A stretch of 64,000 nt of DNA from Bacillus testis (GCF_001243895.1 NZ_LN851186.1:1633933-1697932), one strand, 5' to 3'; shown: positions 11,098 through 21,020, counted from the stretch's first letter. Notes: generated from the letters alone by a model not told the origin. Made by a program: numbers and translations.

Positions 11098-11583
11098 TTG
11101 GCTATATTACCGATTGTTCTTGCTCCCAATGATTTATTGGAGAAGAAATGCGAAAAAGTAGATGTTTTTGACAAAAAATTGGCGAAACTGTTGGATGATA
11201 TGTATGAAACAATGATTAAAGAAGATGGCGTCGGCCTTGCAGCTCCTCAAGTCGGGGTTGGCCGTCGTATTGCCATTGTTGAAATAGATGAAGAGACAGG
11301 AACACTTGAGATGATCAATCCTAAGGTCATTGATTATAAAGGCGCAGCTGTCGATATAGAGGGCTGCCTGAGCTTTCCTGGATTATACGGAGAGGTGGAG
11401 CGTCCTGACTATGTGAAGATTCAGGCGCAGGACCGCGACGGCAACTGGTATGAAGCTGAGGCTAAAGACTTTTTTGCCCGGGCCATCCTCCACGAAATGG
11501 ATCACTTGGATGGTGTGCTTTTCACCTCAAAAGTAATCCGTTATATTGATGAAGAAGAATTGGAAGGGTATGAAGAAGAATGA
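11098..11583 (+). CDS. def: peptide deformylase
   Basis: A 161-aa deformylase removing the formyl group from nascent chains. All three metal-site motifs are present: GVGLAAPQ (44-51), EGCLSFP with Cys90, and HEMDHLDG with His132, Glu133, His136. The start is TTG at 11098, placed 7 nt after AGGAGG; a nearer ATG at 11093 is out of frame. The stop codon overlaps the fmt start by 4 nt (ATGA), coupling deformylase to the formyltransferase. Confidence 0.96.
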   Translation: MAILPIVLAPNDLLEKKCEKVDVFDKKLAKLLDDMYETMIKEDGVGLAAPQVGVGRRIAIVEIDEETGTLEMINPKVIDYKGAAVDIEGCLSFPGLYGEVERPDYVKIQAQDRDGNWYEAEAKDFFARAILHEMDHLDGVLFTSKVIRYIDEEELEGYEEE

Positions 11584-12533
11584 CAAAAATCGTATTTATG
11601 GGCACGCCGGATTTTTCCGTTCCGGTTCTGCAGCGAATCTTGGCGGAAGGATATGACGTAATTGCAGCTGTCACGCAGCCGGATCGTCCGGTTGGCCGGA
11701 AAAAAGTAATGACGCCTCCCCCTGTAAAAGTGGAAGCGTTGAAACATAATATTCCTGTTTATCAACCGGAAAAAATCCGTGATCCCGAAGAATTGGCCAA
11801 GGTCCTCGACTTGAAGCCTGATCTGGTGGTAACCGCAGCATTCGGCCAAATCCTCCCGAAAGAACTGTTGGAAGCGCCAAAATATGGTTGCATTAATGTC
11901 CATGCATCGCTTCTGCCGGAACTTAGAGGCGGAGCGCCTATTCACTATGCGATTTTGGAAGGCAAAGAAAAAACGGGCATTACCATCATGTATATGGCTG
12001 AAAAACTGGACGCCGGCGACATCCTCACTCAAAAAGAAGTAGCCATTGCTGAGGATGATAATGTCGGCACTCTGCACGATAAGTTGAGCGCAGCAGGCTG
12101 CGACCTTCTGGCTGAGACGCTGCCCAAGCTGCTGAACGGTGAATTGCAGGGAATTAAACAGGATGACAGCAAAGCTACATTTGCTTCCAATATTAAACGT
12201 GAACAAGAGAAAATTGATTGGTCCCAAGATGGAGAGACTATCTATAATAAAATCCGCGGCTTGAATCCTTGGCCCGTTGCTTACACACTCTATGACGGCA
12301 AAGTTATGAAGGTGTGGAAAGCGGAAAAAACAAAAACATCGGCTTCCGGAGCGCCGGGTGAAATAATAGCGATTGAGGAAGATGGATTGGTCATCAAGTC
12401 CGGAAACCAAACAGCGATCAAAATAATAGAACTGCAGCCGTCAGGGAAAAAGAAAATGACAAGCCGTGATTATTTGCGCGGCGCTGGTTCCCATATCGTG
12501 ACGGGTGAAAAGCTGGGAGTGGAACATGAGTAA
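11580..12533 (+). CDS. fmt: methionyl-tRNA formyltransferase
   Basis: A 317-aa enzyme formylating initiator Met-tRNA with 10-formyl-THF. The formyltransferase domain carries [11 protein letters not shown], the catalytic N106-x-H108 with SLLP at 110-113 ([18 protein letters not shown]) and D144 in EKLDAGDIL. The C-terminal tRNA-binding domain starts around 205 ([12 protein letters not shown]). It overlaps def by 4 nt and rsmB by 8 nt. Confidence 0.96.
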   Translation: MTKIVFMGTPDFSVPVLQRILAEGYDVIAAVTQPDRPVGRKKVMTPPPVKVEALKHNIPVYQPEKIRDPEELAKVLDLKPDLVVTAAFGQILPKELLEAPKYGCINVHASLLPELRGGAPIHYAILEGKEKTGITIMYMAEKLDAGDILTQKEVAIAEDDNVGTLHDKLSAAGCDLLAETLPKLLNGELQGIKQDDSKATFASNIKREQEKIDWSQDGETIYNKIRGLNPWPVAYTLYDGKVMKVWKAEKTKTSASGAPGEIIAIEEDGLVIKSGNQTAIKIIELQPSGKKKMTSRDYLRGAGSHIVTGEKLGVEHE

Positions 12534-13881
12534 AAAGAGTGCCGGAAAAAATGTAAGGGAGCTTGCCTTGGATCTGATCCTTTCCGTAGAAAAGAATCAA
12601 TCATACAGCAACCTGCTTTTGAATACAGTCATCAATAAAAATCATCTTTCTCCTGCTGACAGTGGGCTCCTGACAGAACTTACGTATGGAACGATCCAAT
12701 ATAAATTGACGCTTGATTATTATCTAGAGCCATATATCAAGAACAGCAAAAAAATGGATCAATGGGTCCGGATTCTGCTTCGGCTTTCGTTGTACCAAAT
12801 GCATTATTTGGATAAAATTCCTGATCATGCCGTCATTTTTGAAGCGGTAGAAATCAGCAAAAGAAGGGGACATAAAGGGATTGCCAGCTTAGTGAACGGC
12901 ATTCTGCGCAATATTCAGCGGAATGGCGTCCGTTCGCTGGATGAACTGTCCGACCCTGTCGAAAGGATTTCCATTGAAACCAGCCATCCGGCATGGATCG
13001 TAAAAAGATGGATGGAACAATATGGAGAGGAACGCACAAGAAATATGTGCCAGTACAATTTGAAACATCCTAAGCAGACTGCCAGAGTGAATATTTCGAA
13101 AGCTTCAAGGGAAAAAGTCCTTGAAATGCTGAAGGAAGAAGGTTTTTCGGTTGAGCCGATCCGTTTTCTACCGGAAGGGATCACTTGTCTGAAAGGAAAC
13201 CTAGCCTTGTCGAATGCCTATAAAGAAGGCTTTCTCAGTATCCAGGATGAAAGTTCCATGCTAGTCGCCTACGCTGTAGATGCAAAAGATAAAAATACAA
13301 TCCTTGATTGTTGCGCTGCTCCAGGAGGCAAAACATCTGCCATAGCGGAAAAAATGGAAAAAGGGACAGTATATGCACTGGACCTTCATGAACATAAAGT
13401 AAAACTGATCAAGCAACAGGCAGAACGTCTGGGCCTCGCCAATGTGACAGCTTCCGCTCATGATGCGCGCAAGGCCGGGGAGCTATTCGATCCGCAGACG
13501 TTCGATGCCATATTGGTTGACGCGCCATGCTCCGGCCTCGGTGTAATGAGAAGAAAACCGGATGTGAAATATACGAAAAACGAGCAAGATATCCACCGGC
13601 TTGCCGCTATTCAGCAAGATATCCTGGCGGCAGTGGCTCCTCTATTGAAAGACGGAGGATTACTTGTTTACAGTACATGCACCGTGGACCAGGAAGAAAA
13701 CGACCAAGTTACAGAAGCCTTTTTGAAGCAACATCCCCAATTCAGTAAAGATACAACTTTGAAAAATAGACTGCCTGAAGAGGTTCGCCGTTTCGCATCG
13801 GACAACAGCTTGCAGTTATTTCCCCAGGATTTGGGGAGCGACGGGTTTTTCATCGCTTGTTTTAGAAAGAAGGATCAATAA
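12526..13881 (+). CDS. rsmB: 16S rRNA (cytosine-967-C5)-methyltransferase
   Basis: A 451-aa RsmB (Sun/Fmu). The N-terminal NusB-like RNA-binding domain (about 1-135, [17 protein letters not shown]) precedes a SAM-dependent RNA m5C methyltransferase with [17 protein letters not shown] (SAM loop), [15 protein letters not shown] (motif IV Cys) and catalytic Cys385 in [12 protein letters not shown]. The ATG at 12526 with GGAGTGG in front is preferred over an ATG seven codons upstream inside fmt. RlmN follows 2 nt after the stop. Confidence 0.95.
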   Translation: MSKKSAGKNVRELALDLILSVEKNQSYSNLLLNTVINKNHLSPADSGLLTELTYGTIQYKLTLDYYLEPYIKNSKKMDQWVRILLRLSLYQMHYLDKIPDHAVIFEAVEISKRRGHKGIASLVNGILRNIQRNGVRSLDELSDPVERISIETSHPAWIVKRWMEQYGEERTRNMCQYNLKHPKQTARVNISKASREKVLEMLKEEGFSVEPIRFLPEGITCLKGNLALSNAYKEGFLSIQDESSMLVAYAVDAKDKNTILDCCAAPGGKTSAIAEKMEKGTVYALDLHEHKVKLIKQQAERLGLANVTASAHDARKAGELFDPQTFDAILVDAPCSGLGVMRRKPDVKYTKNEQDIHRLAAIQQDILAAVAPLLKDGGLLVYSTCTVDQEENDQVTEAFLKQHPQFSKDTTLKNRLPEEVRRFASDNSLQLFPQDLGSDGFFIACFRKKDQ

Positions 13882-13883
13882 TA

Positions 13884-14981
13884 ATGACAGTAGAAAATAA
13901 AAAAAGAATTCCCTTGCATAAGATTAATGAAACCCTGACGCCTTCCATTTATTCACTTCAGCCGGAACAGATGAAACAATGGTTGGTAGAGAATGGCGAA
14001 AAACCCTTCCGTGCCGACCAGATTTTCCAATGGCTGTATAAAGAGCGTGTAAAAAGTTTTGAAGAGATGACAAACCTCTCCAAAGAATTGCGTGCCAAAC
14101 TTGATCAGCATTTTACATTAACAACTTTGAAAACGATTATTAACCAAACGTCTTCAGATGGAACAATGAAGTTTTTGTTTGAACTTCAAGATGGTTATTC
14201 GATCGAGACTGTCTTGATGCGCCATGATTACGGAAATTCCGTTTGTGTAACTACACAAGTTGGCTGCCGGATCGGCTGTACATTCTGTGCTTCCACACTT
14301 GGCGGCTTGAAGCGCCATCTGGATGCAGGTGAAATCGTCGCCCAGGTCATCCGTGTACAGCAAGCGCTCGACGAGAAGAACGAACGTGTTTCAAGCGTTG
14401 TCATCATGGGAATCGGCGAACCATTCGACAATTATGACAATATGATGGGCTTCTTGAAGATCATCAATCATGAAAAAGGCTTGAATATCGGTGCACGGCA
14501 TATTACAGTATCTACAAGTGGAATTATTCCGAAAATTTATAAGTTCGCAGACGAAAATCTGCAAATCAACTTTGCGATATCGCTTCATGCGCCGAACACA
14601 GAGTTGCGTTCAAAATTGATGCCAATCAATAAAGCCTATAAGCTTCCTGATCTGATGGAAGCGGTGAAATATTATACTGAGAAAACAGGCCGGCGCATTA
14701 CGTTTGAATATGGACTATTCGGCGGCGAAAACGATCAGGTTGAACATGCAATCGAGCTTGCTAATTTAATCAAGCACTTAAAATGCCACGTGAACCTAAT
14801 TCCGGTAAACTATGTGCCTGAGCGCAATTATGTCAGAACACCGAGGGAACAAATTGATTTGTTCGAGAAAACGCTGAAGGCCAGAGGAATTAACGTGACA
14901 GTCCGCAGAGAACAAGGACATGATATCGATGCAGCTTGTGGACAACTTCGTGCGAAGGAGAGAAAAGAAGAGACGAGGTGA
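13884..14981 (+). CDS. rlmN: dual-specificity 23S rRNA A2503 / tRNA A37 C2-methyltransferase
   Basis: A 365-aa radical-SAM methylase. The cluster motif is C128-x3-C132-x2-C135 (CRIGCTFC); the C-terminal methyl-carrying cysteine is C352 in AACGQLRAK. The N-terminal accessory domain (20-100) carries [12 protein letters not shown]. This is the RlmN form rather than resistance Cfr, judged by length, context and the long N-terminal domain. The SD AGAAGGA lies in the end of rsmB. Confidence 0.95.
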   Translation: MTVENKKRIPLHKINETLTPSIYSLQPEQMKQWLVENGEKPFRADQIFQWLYKERVKSFEEMTNLSKELRAKLDQHFTLTTLKTIINQTSSDGTMKFLFELQDGYSIETVLMRHDYGNSVCVTTQVGCRIGCTFCASTLGGLKRHLDAGEIVAQVIRVQQALDEKNERVSSVVIMGIGEPFDNYDNMMGFLKIINHEKGLNIGARHITVSTSGIIPKIYKFADENLQINFAISLHAPNTELRSKLMPINKAYKLPDLMEAVKYYTEKTGRRITFEYGLFGGENDQVEHAIELANLIKHLKCHVNLIPVNYVPERNYVRTPREQIDLFEKTLKARGINVTVRREQGHDIDAACGQLRAKERKEETR

Positions 14982-14986
14982 CCAGG

Positions 14987-15733
14987 ATGGAAGCTGTTTT
15001 TAGAACTGATCGCGGTAAAGTCCGCCAGCATAATGAAGATAATGGCGGAATCTACACGAATAAAGATGGAATTCTTGCAGTGGTAGCTGACGGTATGGGG
15101 GGGCATAGAGCTGGTGATGTAGCCAGCTCCATGGCCATCTCTTACTTGAAAGAGGCATGGAGCAACGCAGAGGGCATCCATTTGCCGGAAGATGCAGAGC
15201 GGTGGTTGGAAGAACATATCAACGAAGTGAATAAGCGCATCTTCACACATGCCGAGACTCATTCAGAATGCCAGGGCATGGGCACTACAGTTGTTGCGGC
15301 CGTGTGTACCGAACGATTTTCGACGATTGCCAATATTGGCGACAGTCGCTGTTACATATACAATGAAAACGGCTTTAAGCAAATCACTGAAGATCACTCA
15401 TTAGTGAACGAATTAGTGCGGAGCGGCCAAATAAGCCGGGAAGATGCAGAGCATCATCCGCGGAAAAATGTCCTCCTGCGGGCAGTCGGAACAGAAGCTA
15501 CTGTCAAAATGGATATCAGTACAATCGTATTCGAAGAAGGAGACTGCCTGCTGCTTTGTTCGGACGGCCTTTCCAATAAGGTAAATGAATCCGAACTGGG
15601 CAAGGTGATCGAGCAATCGGGCTCCATAGAAATGAAAGCAGATGCCTTAATTGAAAAAGCAAATGAAAATGGTGGAGAAGACAATATAACCCTCTTGCTT
15701 ATACAGTACAATCATGTTAGAGAAAGCGGGTGA
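14987..15733 (+). CDS. prpC: PP2C-type protein phosphatase PrpC
   Basis: A 248-aa PPM phosphatase, cognate to the Ser/Thr kinase PrkC. Metal-binding motifs are RQHNEDNGG (start), ADGMGGHRAGDVAS, SRCYIYNENG (GDSR box) and the C-terminal GGEDNITLLLI. The ATG at 14987 follows GAGGTGACCAGG; an in-frame ATG 17 codons upstream lies within rlmN and has no homology. Its TGA overlaps an in-frame GTG of prkC, so translation of the pair is coupled. Confidence 0.95.
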   Translation: MEAVFRTDRGKVRQHNEDNGGIYTNKDGILAVVADGMGGHRAGDVASSMAISYLKEAWSNAEGIHLPEDAERWLEEHINEVNKRIFTHAETHSECQGMGTTVVAAVCTERFSTIANIGDSRCYIYNENGFKQITEDHSLVNELVRSGQISREDAEHHPRKNVLLRAVGTEATVKMDISTIVFEEGDCLLLCSDGLSNKVNESELGKVIEQSGSIEMKADALIEKANENGGEDNITLLLIQYNHVRESG

Positions 15734-15738
15734 TATCC

Positions 15739-17766
15739 ATGTTGATCGGTAAAAGAATTTACGGCCGCTATCGTATCATAGAGATGATCGGCGGTGGAGG
15801 CATGGCAAATGTTTACCTTGCTGAAGACATGATCCTTGAAAGGGAAGTGGCGATCAAGATTTTGCGCATGGACTTTTCCAATGATGAGGAATTCATCAAA
15901 AGGTTTAACCGCGAGGCACAATCCGCCACAAGTCTTGCCCACCCAAATGTAGTGAGCATATATGATGTCGGCGAAGAGGATCATATTTATTTCATTGTCA
16001 TGGAATACGTAAGTGGTATGACACTGAAACAATATATACAAACCCATCCCAATATACCGGTCGAGAAAGCCGTCTCAATCATGAGGCAGATTACGGAAGG
16101 GATGTCCCATGCCCATCAGCATGGCATCATCCACCGTGATATTAAGCCTCAGAATATTTTGATAGACGAAAATGAGCACGTGAAAATTACGGATTTCGGA
16201 ATTGCCACGGCTTTAAGCGCGACTAGCATCACGCAAACCAATGCCGTACTGGGATCTGTCCATTATCTCTCGCCCGAACAGGCACGGGGTGGGATGGCCA
16301 ATAAGAAGTCAGATATCTATTCGATGGGCATTGTTATGTTTGAGCTGTTGACAGGACGCTTGCCTTTCTCAGGTGAAAGTGCCGTTTCCATTGCTTTGAA
16401 GCATCTTCAATCGACCACGCCATCGCCGAGAAGATGGAATCCGTCCATCCCGCAAAGCGTTGAAAACATCATATTGAAAGCAACGGCAAAGGATCCTTTT
16501 CATCGCTACGAAAATGCGGATGAAATGAAGGAAGACTTAGAGACTGCCTTGCTTCCTTACCGGAAAAACGAACAACCTTTTGCCATCCCGGAAGATATGG
16601 ATGCAACAAAGGCGATCCCGGTAATTGCCGAGGACCGGCATGAACCTGAAATGGACGATACGATCATTATGCTGCCTGTCCATGGTGATACCATGAAGAA
16701 CCACCTTGCGGAAGAAAAAGGACCTGAGCAATCCGCAAAGAAACAAAAAAAGCCTAAAAAAAAGAAAGACAAGCCTAAGAAAAAAGAAAGAAAACCTAAA
16801 AAACGGCTGTTTACAACTTTAATTGTGACTATTATCACATTAATTGTCCTGGGCATATTGGCAATCACTGTGTTGCCGAAGCTGCTTGAGCCGGCGGAAG
16901 TCAAAATACCGAATGTCCAAGGCAAAGATTTTGACGATGCTTATGTGGATCTGCTAAATAAAGGGTTTAAAATCGGAAAAACCCGAAAAATGGAGAATGA
17001 CAAGATTGAGGAAAATAAAGTCATTGGCACAAGGCCGAAAATAGGCGCTACCGTGAAAGAAGGTTCCTCGATTGATATATTCGTCAGTAAAGGTAAAAAG
17101 AAAATTGAATTGAGCGACTTCAGGGACAGGCAATATGAAGACGTTAAAACCCTATTGGAGGGTTTCGGATTTAAAGACATAGAAATTGAAGAAGTGTATG
17201 ATGACAATACGGAGGCTGGAGCCATTATGGAACAAAGCCCGCTTTCTGGCACGAAGCTCATCCCCTCTGAAACAGTCCTGAAATTGAAAGTGAGTAAAGG
17301 GAAAGAAAAGGTGACAGTCCAAAATTTATTGAACTACACCCAAGCTGAGCTTGACCAATATGAAAGCGAAAGTGGATTGCAGATTGTCCAGAAGGAAGTC
17401 TCTTCTGATACGGTTCCTGAGGGAAGGGTGGTTTCCCAATATCCAAGTGCTTTTGCCAAGGTGGATAAATACAGCAAGGTGCATGTGGACATTTCGAAAG
17501 GGAAAGAAGAGCCGCCTCCAAAACCGGTGGTAAAGGAAGTTACCATTCCTTATGAGCCGCTTGTCCCAGGCCAGCCGCAGGAAGTCCAAATCTATATCCA
17601 GGATTTGAATCACACGATGACGGAACCATACAGGACGGAATCAATTACTGAAACGAAAAAGATTCCGCTTGAATTTACAGTTGAACCAAACAGAAAGGCA
17701 GGATTCAAGGTAATGCGCGATCGAAAAGTCATCCTTGAAGAAGAGATTCCATATCCTGCGGAATAA
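15739..17766 (+). CDS. prkC: PASTA-domain membrane Ser/Thr kinase PrkC
   Basis: A 675-aa kinase sensing muropeptides or lipid II in Bacillus and promoting germination and cell-wall control. The kinase domain (10-270) has IGGGGMANVYL, K40 (VAIKIL), D134 in HRDIKPQN, ITDFGIA and the activation loop TQTNAVLGSVHYLSPEQ. A very lysine-rich juxtamembrane stretch (about 333-356) precedes one membrane segment (LIVTIITLIVLGILAITVL), then three PASTA repeats (about 388-590) and an Ig-like tail with PYEPLVPGQPQEVQI. The start MLIGKRIYGRY matches homologues; a GTG three codons upstream is less likely. Known phosphotargets include RsgA, encoded next. Confidence 0.96.
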   Translation: MLIGKRIYGRYRIIEMIGGGGMANVYLAEDMILEREVAIKILRMDFSNDEEFIKRFNREAQSATSLAHPNVVSIYDVGEEDHIYFIVMEYVSGMTLKQYIQTHPNIPVEKAVSIMRQITEGMSHAHQHGIIHRDIKPQNILIDENEHVKITDFGIATALSATSITQTNAVLGSVHYLSPEQARGGMANKKSDIYSMGIVMFELLTGRLPFSGESAVSIALKHLQSTTPSPRRWNPSIPQSVENIILKATAKDPFHRYENADEMKEDLETALLPYRKNEQPFAIPEDMDATKAIPVIAEDRHEPEMDDTIIMLPVHGDTMKNHLAEEKGPEQSAKKQKKPKKKKDKPKKKERKPKKRLFTTLIVTIITLIVLGILAITVLPKLLEPAEVKIPNVQGKDFDDAYVDLLNKGFKIGKTRKMENDKIEENKVIGTRPKIGATVKEGSSIDIFVSKGKKKIELSDFRDRQYEDVKTLLEGFGFKDIEIEEVYDDNTEAGAIMEQSPLSGTKLIPSETVLKLKVSKGKEKVTVQNLLNYTQAELDQYESESGLQIVQKEVSSDTVPEGRVVSQYPSAFAKVDKYSKVHVDISKGKEEPPPKPVVKEVTIPYEPLVPGQPQEVQIYIQDLNHTMTEPYRTESITETKKIPLEFTVEPNRKAGFKVMRDRKVILEEEIPYPAE

Positions 17767-17806
17767 TGCTATTTTTTAGTGAGCGTTTGTGATTAGGAGT
17801 GATGCT

Positions 17807-18685
17807 ATGCATGAAGGAAAAATCGTCAAGGCATTAAGTGGTTTCTATTATGTGAGTGACGGGGAAAAGTATATTCAATGCCGCGGGAGGGGTGTATTCC
17901 GCAAAAAGAAAATTACACCTCTCGTAGGCGATAATGTTATTTATCAATACGACAAGGAAAGCGAAGGGTATATTCTTGAAATCCTTGAACGGAAAAACGA
18001 GCTGGTCCGTCCGCCGATTTCCAATGTGGATCAAGCCATACTCGTCTTTTCCGCAGTCGAGCCGAGCTTCAATACAGTATTGCTGGACAGATTCCTTGTA
18101 TTGATAGAGGATAGCGGAATAGATGCCGTTATTGTCATTTCCAAAATGGATTTGCTGTCTGAGGAGGAGAAGGACGCCATTCAGGAATCCATCGGGCAAT
18201 ACCGGGAAATTGGGTATCCGGTTATTGCCACTTCTTCTGTCACCGAGGAGGGGACAGCCATTCTTTTGCCTTATTTAAAAGGCAAAGTAAGCGTGTTTGC
18301 CGGCCAGTCCGGGGTGGGGAAATCTTCTCTTTTGAATGCGTTGATGCCGCATTTGAACTTAAAGACAAATGATATTTCCTCCCACTTAGGCCGTGGTAAA
18401 CATACTACAAGGCATGTTGAACTCATCCCGGTTGAAGGCGGTCTGGTCGCTGATACGCCAGGCTTTTCATCCCTCGACTTTACAATGGAGGATGTTGAAC
18501 TTTCCGATTGTTTCCCAGAAATAGAAAGGGCGAGCCACCATTGTAAGTTCCGCGGATGCCTTCATGATAAGGAGCCGAGATGCGCGGTGAAAGAGGGGGT
18601 CGCCGATGGTTCCATCCAGCCATTCCGTTACCAGCATTATTTAGATTTTTTAGCAGAAATTAGAGACAGAAAGCCGAGGTATTAA
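17807..18685 (+). CDS. rsgA: ribosome small-subunit-dependent GTPase RsgA (CpgA)
   Basis: A 292-aa circularly permuted GTPase for late 30S assembly. An OB fold (1-65) is followed by the permuted G domain: G4 SKMD near 116 precedes G1 GQSGVGKSS (166-174), then GRGKHTTRH and DTPGFS. The C-terminal zinc knuckle is HHCKFRGCLHDKEPRCAV. The ATG at 17807 follows AGGAGTGAT; an in-frame GTG six codons upstream lacks an SD. Confidence 0.96.
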   Translation: MHEGKIVKALSGFYYVSDGEKYIQCRGRGVFRKKKITPLVGDNVIYQYDKESEGYILEILERKNELVRPPISNVDQAILVFSAVEPSFNTVLLDRFLVLIEDSGIDAVIVISKMDLLSEEEKDAIQESIGQYREIGYPVIATSSVTEEGTAILLPYLKGKVSVFAGQSGVGKSSLLNALMPHLNLKTNDISSHLGRGKHTTRHVELIPVEGGLVADTPGFSSLDFTMEDVELSDCFPEIERASHHCKFRGCLHDKEPRCAVKEGVADGSIQPFRYQHYLDFLAEIRDRKPRY

Positions 18686-18689
18686 AAAC

Positions 18690-19337
18690 ATGGTCAAAAT
18701 TGCTCCATCTATCTTATCAGCTAATTTTGCACGTTTAGGAGAGGAAATTAAAGACGTTGAGCGCGGAGGCGCCGATTATATCCACGTAGATGTAATGGAC
18801 GGGCATTTTGTTCCTAATATCACAATCGGGCCTTTGATTGTTGAGGCAATCCGTCCGGTCACTAAATTGCCGTTGGATGTCCATTTGATGATTGAAAATC
18901 CGGATGCTTACATAGAGGCATTTGCGGCTGCTGGCGCTGATTATATCACCGTTCATGTGGAAGCATGCACGCATCTTCACCGCACTCTTTCATTAATTAA
19001 GTCCTGTGGTGTCAAAGCGGGCGTTGTGCTAAATCCGGCTACTCCGGTTTCGACAATCCAACACGTCATTAAGGATATTGATATGGTCTTGTTGATGAGC
19101 GTTAACCCTGGATTTGGGGGCCAATCATTTATTCCGGAAGTGCTGACTAAAATCAAACAAGTGAAACAAATGGCAGACGAAAAAAATCCGGGGCTTGAGA
19201 TTGAAGTCGATGGGGGCGTTAATGCAGATACGGCTAAATTGTGCATAGAAGCCGGAGCAAACGTTTTGGTTGCAGGATCGGCTATTTATAACCAAGAGGA
19301 TAGAAAACAAGCTATACAAGCGATCAGAGGGGAATAA
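18690..19337 (+). CDS. rpe: ribulose-phosphate 3-epimerase
   Basis: A 215-aa TIM-barrel epimerase interconverting Ru5P and Xu5P in the pentose phosphate pathway. Motifs: APSILSANFARL, HVDVMDGHFVPNITIGP (catalytic Asp and metal His), DVHLMIENP, LLMSVNPGFGGQSFIPE and EVDGGVNADTAKLC (second catalytic Asp). The SD is weak (GAGGT inside the rsgA end), suggesting coupling to rsgA, 4 nt upstream. Confidence 0.96.
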   Translation: MVKIAPSILSANFARLGEEIKDVERGGADYIHVDVMDGHFVPNITIGPLIVEAIRPVTKLPLDVHLMIENPDAYIEAFAAAGADYITVHVEACTHLHRTLSLIKSCGVKAGVVLNPATPVSTIQHVIKDIDMVLLMSVNPGFGGQSFIPEVLTKIKQVKQMADEKNPGLEIEVDGGVNADTAKLCIEAGANVLVAGSAIYNQEDRKQAIQAIRGE

Positions 19338-19350
19338 GCCCTTGTGGATA

Positions 19351-19391
19351 AACAACCGGCAATCGGCAATCCCATGCCGGTTGTTTTTTTA
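19351..19391 (+). terminator. terminator after rpe
   Basis: Stem AACAACCGGCA (19351-19361) / TGCCGGTTGTT (19375-19385) followed by TTTTT. Confidence 0.85.
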
Positions 19392-19450
19392 CATAAAAAT
19401 CCTAGGCTCCTTTGGAGGATTGAAGGATAAGGAAAAGGAGAGGCATGCTA

Positions 19451-20113
19451 ATGAAAACCATTTATATCGTAGCAGGCGGTCCCATTGATCAGCTCCCGGA
19501 CCTAAAAGCATGGCCTGCACCATCACTGTGGGTTGGCGTAGACAGAGGAATATCATCTATGCTGTCACAAGGCATAAAGCCGAATATTGTATTTGGCGAT
19601 TTTGATTCAGTAGAGCCTTCGGATCTGGATATAATCAAGCAAGAGGATTTTGTTGTTTTTCAGTATCCTTCCGAAAAGGACGACACCGATTTAGGCTTAG
19701 CTTTTCACTGGGCATTGAGCAAGGAACCTGAAACCATCATTATCTTCGGCAATACCGGAGGAAGGATGGACCACACGATGGGCGGCATCCAGCTGTTGCT
19801 CAGCCATAAGGTTTTATCCCTTTTCCCGCGTACAGAAGTCCGAATTGTGGACCAATCCAATAGTATGACTGCACGCGCGGCAGGAAGCTATACAATCAGG
19901 AAGCAGCAGCGCTATAAGTATATTTCTTTTTTGCCGATGAGCCCAGTTGTGGAAGGGCTCACTCTGTCGGGCTTTAAATACCCTTTGGCAGATAAAGATA
20001 TTGCCCTGGGTTCCACTCTTTGCATCAGTAATGAACTTATTTCTGAAAATGGTCATTTTTCATTTAGAACCGGCATATTATTAGTCATAAGCAGTACAGA
20101 TCAAGATACTTGA
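19451..20113 (+). CDS. thiN: thiamine pyrophosphokinase
   Basis: A 220-aa ThiN (YloS) converting thiamine to TPP with ATP. Motifs: IVAGGPIDQLP, GVDRGISSML, VFGDFDSVEPSDL (metal-binding Asp cluster), KDDTDLGLAF, FGNTGGRMDHTMGGIQLL and the C-terminal thiamine-pocket strand ISNELISENGHFSF. An ATG two codons upstream (19445) is equally readable; SD AAGGAG is 4 nt from it and 10 nt from 19451. MKTIYIVAGG matches homologue N-termini. Confidence 0.93.
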   Translation: MKTIYIVAGGPIDQLPDLKAWPAPSLWVGVDRGISSMLSQGIKPNIVFGDFDSVEPSDLDIIKQEDFVVFQYPSEKDDTDLGLAFHWALSKEPETIIIFGNTGGRMDHTMGGIQLLLSHKVLSLFPRTEVRIVDQSNSMTARAAGSYTIRKQQRYKYISFLPMSPVVEGLTLSGFKYPLADKDIALGSTLCISNELISENGHFSFRTGILLVISSTDQDT

Positions 20114-20265
20114 TCATTGCCATTTTTCATTTTCATAAATAGCGAAACAAAAGATAGGATTTTTTAGGGCTTAATTGTTCCTAAGGAGTTCCAGTCGGTT
20201 CAGCTGATGCCGGTGGGTGCCATTCTTGTCTCCCGGCAAAGGTTCACTCATTGAGGAGGGACATT

Positions 20266-20346
20266 ATGAAATTCTATACAATTAAACTCCCGAGATTTCT
20301 AGGGGGATTAGTGAGGGCAATGTTAGGCGCGTTTAAAAAGGGATAA
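20266..20346 (+). CDS. spoVM: stage V sporulation protein M (26 aa)
   Basis: A 26-codon gene with SD TTGAGGAGGGAC, 4 nt before the ATG. The peptide begins MKFYTIKLPRFLGG and continues as an amphipathic helix ending AFKKG. This matches B. subtilis SpoVM (same length; differences are conservative, with Pro9 retained). SpoVM recognises the convex forespore membrane and anchors SpoIVA for coat assembly; it is also an FtsH substrate. It sits between thiN and rpmB as in B. subtilis and has its own strong terminator. No mother-cell (sigma-E) promoter could be assigned with confidence. Confidence 0.95.
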   Translation: MKFYTIKLPRFLGGLVRAMLGAFKKG

Positions 20347-20692
20347 AGCATAAAAAGCATCCGACTATGACCTTACCCCATAAAGGTTGCTATGTAATTT
20401 TCTTCCGATTGCTCGGTGGAATGGATTCTGCAAAATCAGAATTCATTCCACCGAGTTTTTCTTTTGTTCCGCCCTCACTCGCCTGGCGCTAAACGGTTTG
20501 CTTTAACCTGGAGAGGGAGTGTCAGCGGGGCATTAAGTGATTGCAAGAATTAAGGTAGGTTTAGCGAATGTTCAGTTGGGGATGAATGCCCTCCAACAAA
20601 TCAAAGTTTTATATTCTACTTGAAACTAATTTATTGAAAAATTACTTAAGCAGCAATGGGCCTGCTTAAGTGATGTTTTCTTTTTTATACAT
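20347..20692. other. intergenic region between spoVM and rpmB
   Basis: About 350 nt without a supported gene. It holds the spoVM terminator, then about 180 nt with no readable ORF, then a second perfect hairpin ACTTAAGCAG (20644-20653) / CTGCTTAAGT (20662-20671) with a T-rich plus-strand tail (GATGTTTTCTTTTTT). The second hairpin has no gene in front of it. Confidence 0.5.
20412..20462 (+). terminator. terminator after spoVM
   Basis: 19-bp stem, CTCGGTGGAATGGATTCTG (20412-20430) with CAGAATTCATTCCACCGAG (20437-20455), one G-U pair, 6-nt loop, then TTTTTCTTTTG. Confidence 0.9.
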
Positions 20693-20722
20693 GTAAAAAG
20701 GCATCCAAATGAATGGATGCCT
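20693..20722 (-). terminator. terminator of rpmB
   Basis: Minus-strand stem AGGCATCCA / TGGATGCCT (20699-20707 with 20714-20722) followed by TTTTTACAT. Confidence 0.8.
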
Positions 20723-20730
20723 ATACATTA

Positions 20731-20919
20731 TTATACGCGTTCAACTTTACCAGATTTCAATGCTCTTGCAGAAACATATACGCGTTTAGGTTTTCCGTCA
20801 ACAAGGATTCTCACCTTTTGAACGTTAGCGCCCCAAGTACGTTTGTTAGCGTTCATAGCGTGTGAACGTTTGTTTCCAGCTTTAGGGCCTTTTCCTGTGA
20901 TTACACATTTACGTGACAT
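20731..20919 (-). CDS. rpmB: 50S ribosomal protein L28
   Basis: A 62-aa L28 ([16 protein letters not shown]...KSGKVERV), nearly identical to the B. subtilis protein including [14 protein letters not shown] and [20 protein letters not shown]. It has a single Cys and lacks the zinc-binding CxxC set of some L28 forms, so it is the zinc-independent type. The ATG at 20919 follows GGGAGGG; a start six codons upstream would swallow the SD. It is the only minus-strand gene in the interior of the window and divergent from yloU. Confidence 0.97.
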   Translation of the reverse strand: MSRKCVITGKGPKAGNKRSHAMNANKRTWGANVQKVRILVDGKPKRVYVSARALKSGKVERV

Positions 20920-20991
20920 ATATAAATTCCCTCCCAACTACAGCGAGCTTAAGTATCAAAAGTTCTTAAGTCAATATTCAAATACTTAAAT

Positions 20992-21020
20992 AATGTACCA
21001 CACATAAAATCTAAATGCAA
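20992..21020 (-). promoter_or_regulatory. candidate sigma-A promoter of rpmB
   Basis: Minus strand: TTGCAT (21020-21015), 17 bp, TACATT (20997-20992). The 70-nt leader that follows holds the complementary blocks ATACTTAA/TTAAGTAT (20982-20989, 20949-20956) around a third CTTAAG, then the SD. Confidence 0.6.
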
